64,000 bases of DNA from Bacteroides ovatus (GTDB taxonomy: Bacteria; Bacteroidota; Bacteroidia; Bacteroidales; Bacteroidaceae): positions 806,001 through 870,000 of the forward strand of contig NZ_CP012938.1 in assembly GCF_001314995.1 (NCBI RefSeq), read 5' to 3'. Made by a program: the position numbers and the translations under genes. Below, piece after piece: positions 63,196 through 64,000 of the stretch. Under the pieces are notes generated by a model. It was given only the letters and a program-made list of their open reading frames with translations, made no database searches and was not told the origin of the DNA. Every line of letters begins with the position of its first letter. Positions within the stretch are counted from its first letter, which is position 1.

Positions 63196-63816
63196 TCATT
63201 TCTGCAAGATAGCAGTCATTTCTTCCCGCCAATCTTCACCATTCTTCGGTTGGAACGTTTCAAATCCGAGTTCCTTGCCTATATGGATATTCGAAGCACC
63301 GTCATCTACAAATAAAGTTTCGGAAGGAATGATATTGCAATCATTTACCATAAATTCGAAAATTTCGGGCGCAGGTTTCGTATGACCGACCTCATAAGAC
63401 AAATATAGTTTGTCACAATAATCATTCAGCGGCTTTTTCTTCGATGAGAAATCAGAGCTGCATGCCCACGACATAACAAAAGGATTGGTATTACTTAAAA
63501 TATACACATGATAGGACTTTCTCAATTCCAATATATAATCGAGTTTATTTAGATTCACTTCATTGAAAAAGCCCAGCCATGCCTGTTTGGTTTCCTCCAT
63601 CGTCAATGGACGGCCACATAAATCCCCCAGTTGTTTCCGAAACTCATCCGCACTTAGCTTTCCTTCTTCCAGTTCTTGAAAGATGCCGGTCTGGTGATAT
63701 TTATCCAGCCGGGTATCAGCATCTGCCAGTCCCAGTTTGATAAATGCCTGAACCGCTTTGTCACGATCAATATCTACAATCACTCCTCCAAAATCAAATA
63801 CAATGTTTTTAATCAT
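63196..63816 (-). CDS. HAD-family phosphatase (YihX-like)
   Basis: A 206-residue cytoplasmic hydrolase. Motif I is FDFGGVIVDID, motif II is YILSNTNPF, the conserved Lys is in GHTKPAPEIFEF, and motif IV is LFVDDGASNI. The helical cap lies between motifs I and II, as in YihX, a glucose-1-phosphatase, and other small HAD phosphatases. In motif I the first Asp (Asp8, FDFGG) is the nucleophile, but the second, usually D at +2, is Gly as in YihX-like members. The substrate is not readable. Confidence 0.9.
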   Translation of the reverse strand: MIKNIVFDFGGVIVDIDRDKAVQAFIKLGLADADTRLDKYHQTGIFQELEEGKLSADEFRKQLGDLCGRPLTMEETKQAWLGFFNEVNLNKLDYILELRKSYHVYILSNTNPFVMSWACSSDFSSKKKPLNDYCDKLYLSYEVGHTKPAPEIFEFMVNDCNIIPSETLFVDDGASNIHIGKELGFETFQPKNGEDWREEMTAILQK

Positions 63817-63840
63817 GATATATAATTTTCTTGTTTGCTA

Positions 63841-63848
63841 CAAAGATA
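63841..63848 (-). promoter_or_regulatory. -7 box of the HAD/SDR operon
   Basis: TATCTTTG on the minus strand matches TAnnTTTG, 24 bases before the ATG at 63816. Confidence 0.65.
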
Positions 63849-63902
63849 CGGCTTATCTTCTTAATTAGCAGTGCACAACGGCTTGATATTTGTCAAAAAA
63901 AC

Positions 63903-63981
63903 ATAGTGACGCTATCCTTGCCAAATAGTGTCACTATCACACCCGGATAGCGTAGCTATAAGGAGAGGATAGCGTCACTAT
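63903..63981. repeat. Cluster of four related palindromic units at the right edge
   Basis: A 16-base perfect inverted repeat (63903-63918 with 63966-63981; ATAGTGACGCTATCCT and its complement) encloses two smaller palindromes, ATAGTGTCACTAT (63925-63937) and ATAGCGTAGCTAT (63947-63959). The four units are variants of one word and start about 20-22 bases apart. The sequence ends 19 bases later, so the downstream gene cannot be seen. It could be an operator array or a repeat element. Confidence 0.75.
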
Positions 63982-64000
63982 ACTTTTTGTATGACTTAGG

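Overview
The window comes from a gut Bacteroides. Evidence: TAnnTTTG (-7) promoter boxes without Shine-Dalgarno dependence, Mfa/FimA-type fimbrial genes, a one-protein hybrid two-component regulator (HTCS), a TlpA-like oxidoreductase and dense secreted glycosidases. I cannot name the species. Family names are from reading the proteins; no search was run.

Layout. 0.3-3.4 kb: an acetyltransferase and a soluble PAS/GAF histidine kinase (both minus). 3.6-18.7 kb: four large secreted glycosidases (GH138-type, GH137-GH2 fusion, two GH2) with a TlpA-like protein inserted on the minus strand. 18.8-23.7 kb: an OmpR-type response regulator, its kinase and an MgtA-type Mg2+ ATPase. 23.8-25.4 kb: a DUF3990/DUF3791 pair (probable ADP-ribosyltransferase toxin module) and an unknown gene. 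26.0-36.9 kb: a Mfa-type fimbrial operon, then an AraC regulator. 38.1-48.2 kb: GH106, SGNH-type acetylesterase, DUF5703 protein and another GH2. 48.4-52.8 kb: HTCS. 52.9-57.7 kb: pectate lyase and a beta-helix protein. 57.8-58.8 kb: an ECF sigma factor and a miniature anti-sigma-like protein. 58.9-63.8 kb: housekeeping-type genes (MFS, split ThrE-like exporter, DUF6064, SDR, HAD).

The glycosidase set (GH138, GH137-GH2, GH106, several GH2, PL1) is what I remember of the rhamnogalacturonan-II (RG-II) locus of B. thetaiotaomicron (BT0980s-BT0997). I infer that this is an RG-II side-chain locus, split by Mg2+-transport, toxin and fimbrial genes. No SusC/SusD pair is present here; it may lie outside the window.

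The most interesting signal is regulatory. A promoter-like element, GAgTACAaA-N13-CGTC, occurs five times with exact spacing: before the GH138, first GH2, GH106 and pectate-lyase genes, and before the miniature anti-sigma gene. None of the five has a TAnnTTTG box. CGTC is a typical -10 element of ECF sigma promoters, and an ECF sigma gene sits at the end of the cluster with a normal -7 box of its own. I propose a local ECF regulon: the sigma factor transcribes dispersed glycosidase operons and its own 83-residue, membrane-free anti-sigma. A second signal is a pair of ~250 bp inverted copies of a nested palindromic element, 39 kb apart, each lodged between two co-directional glycosidase-locus genes.
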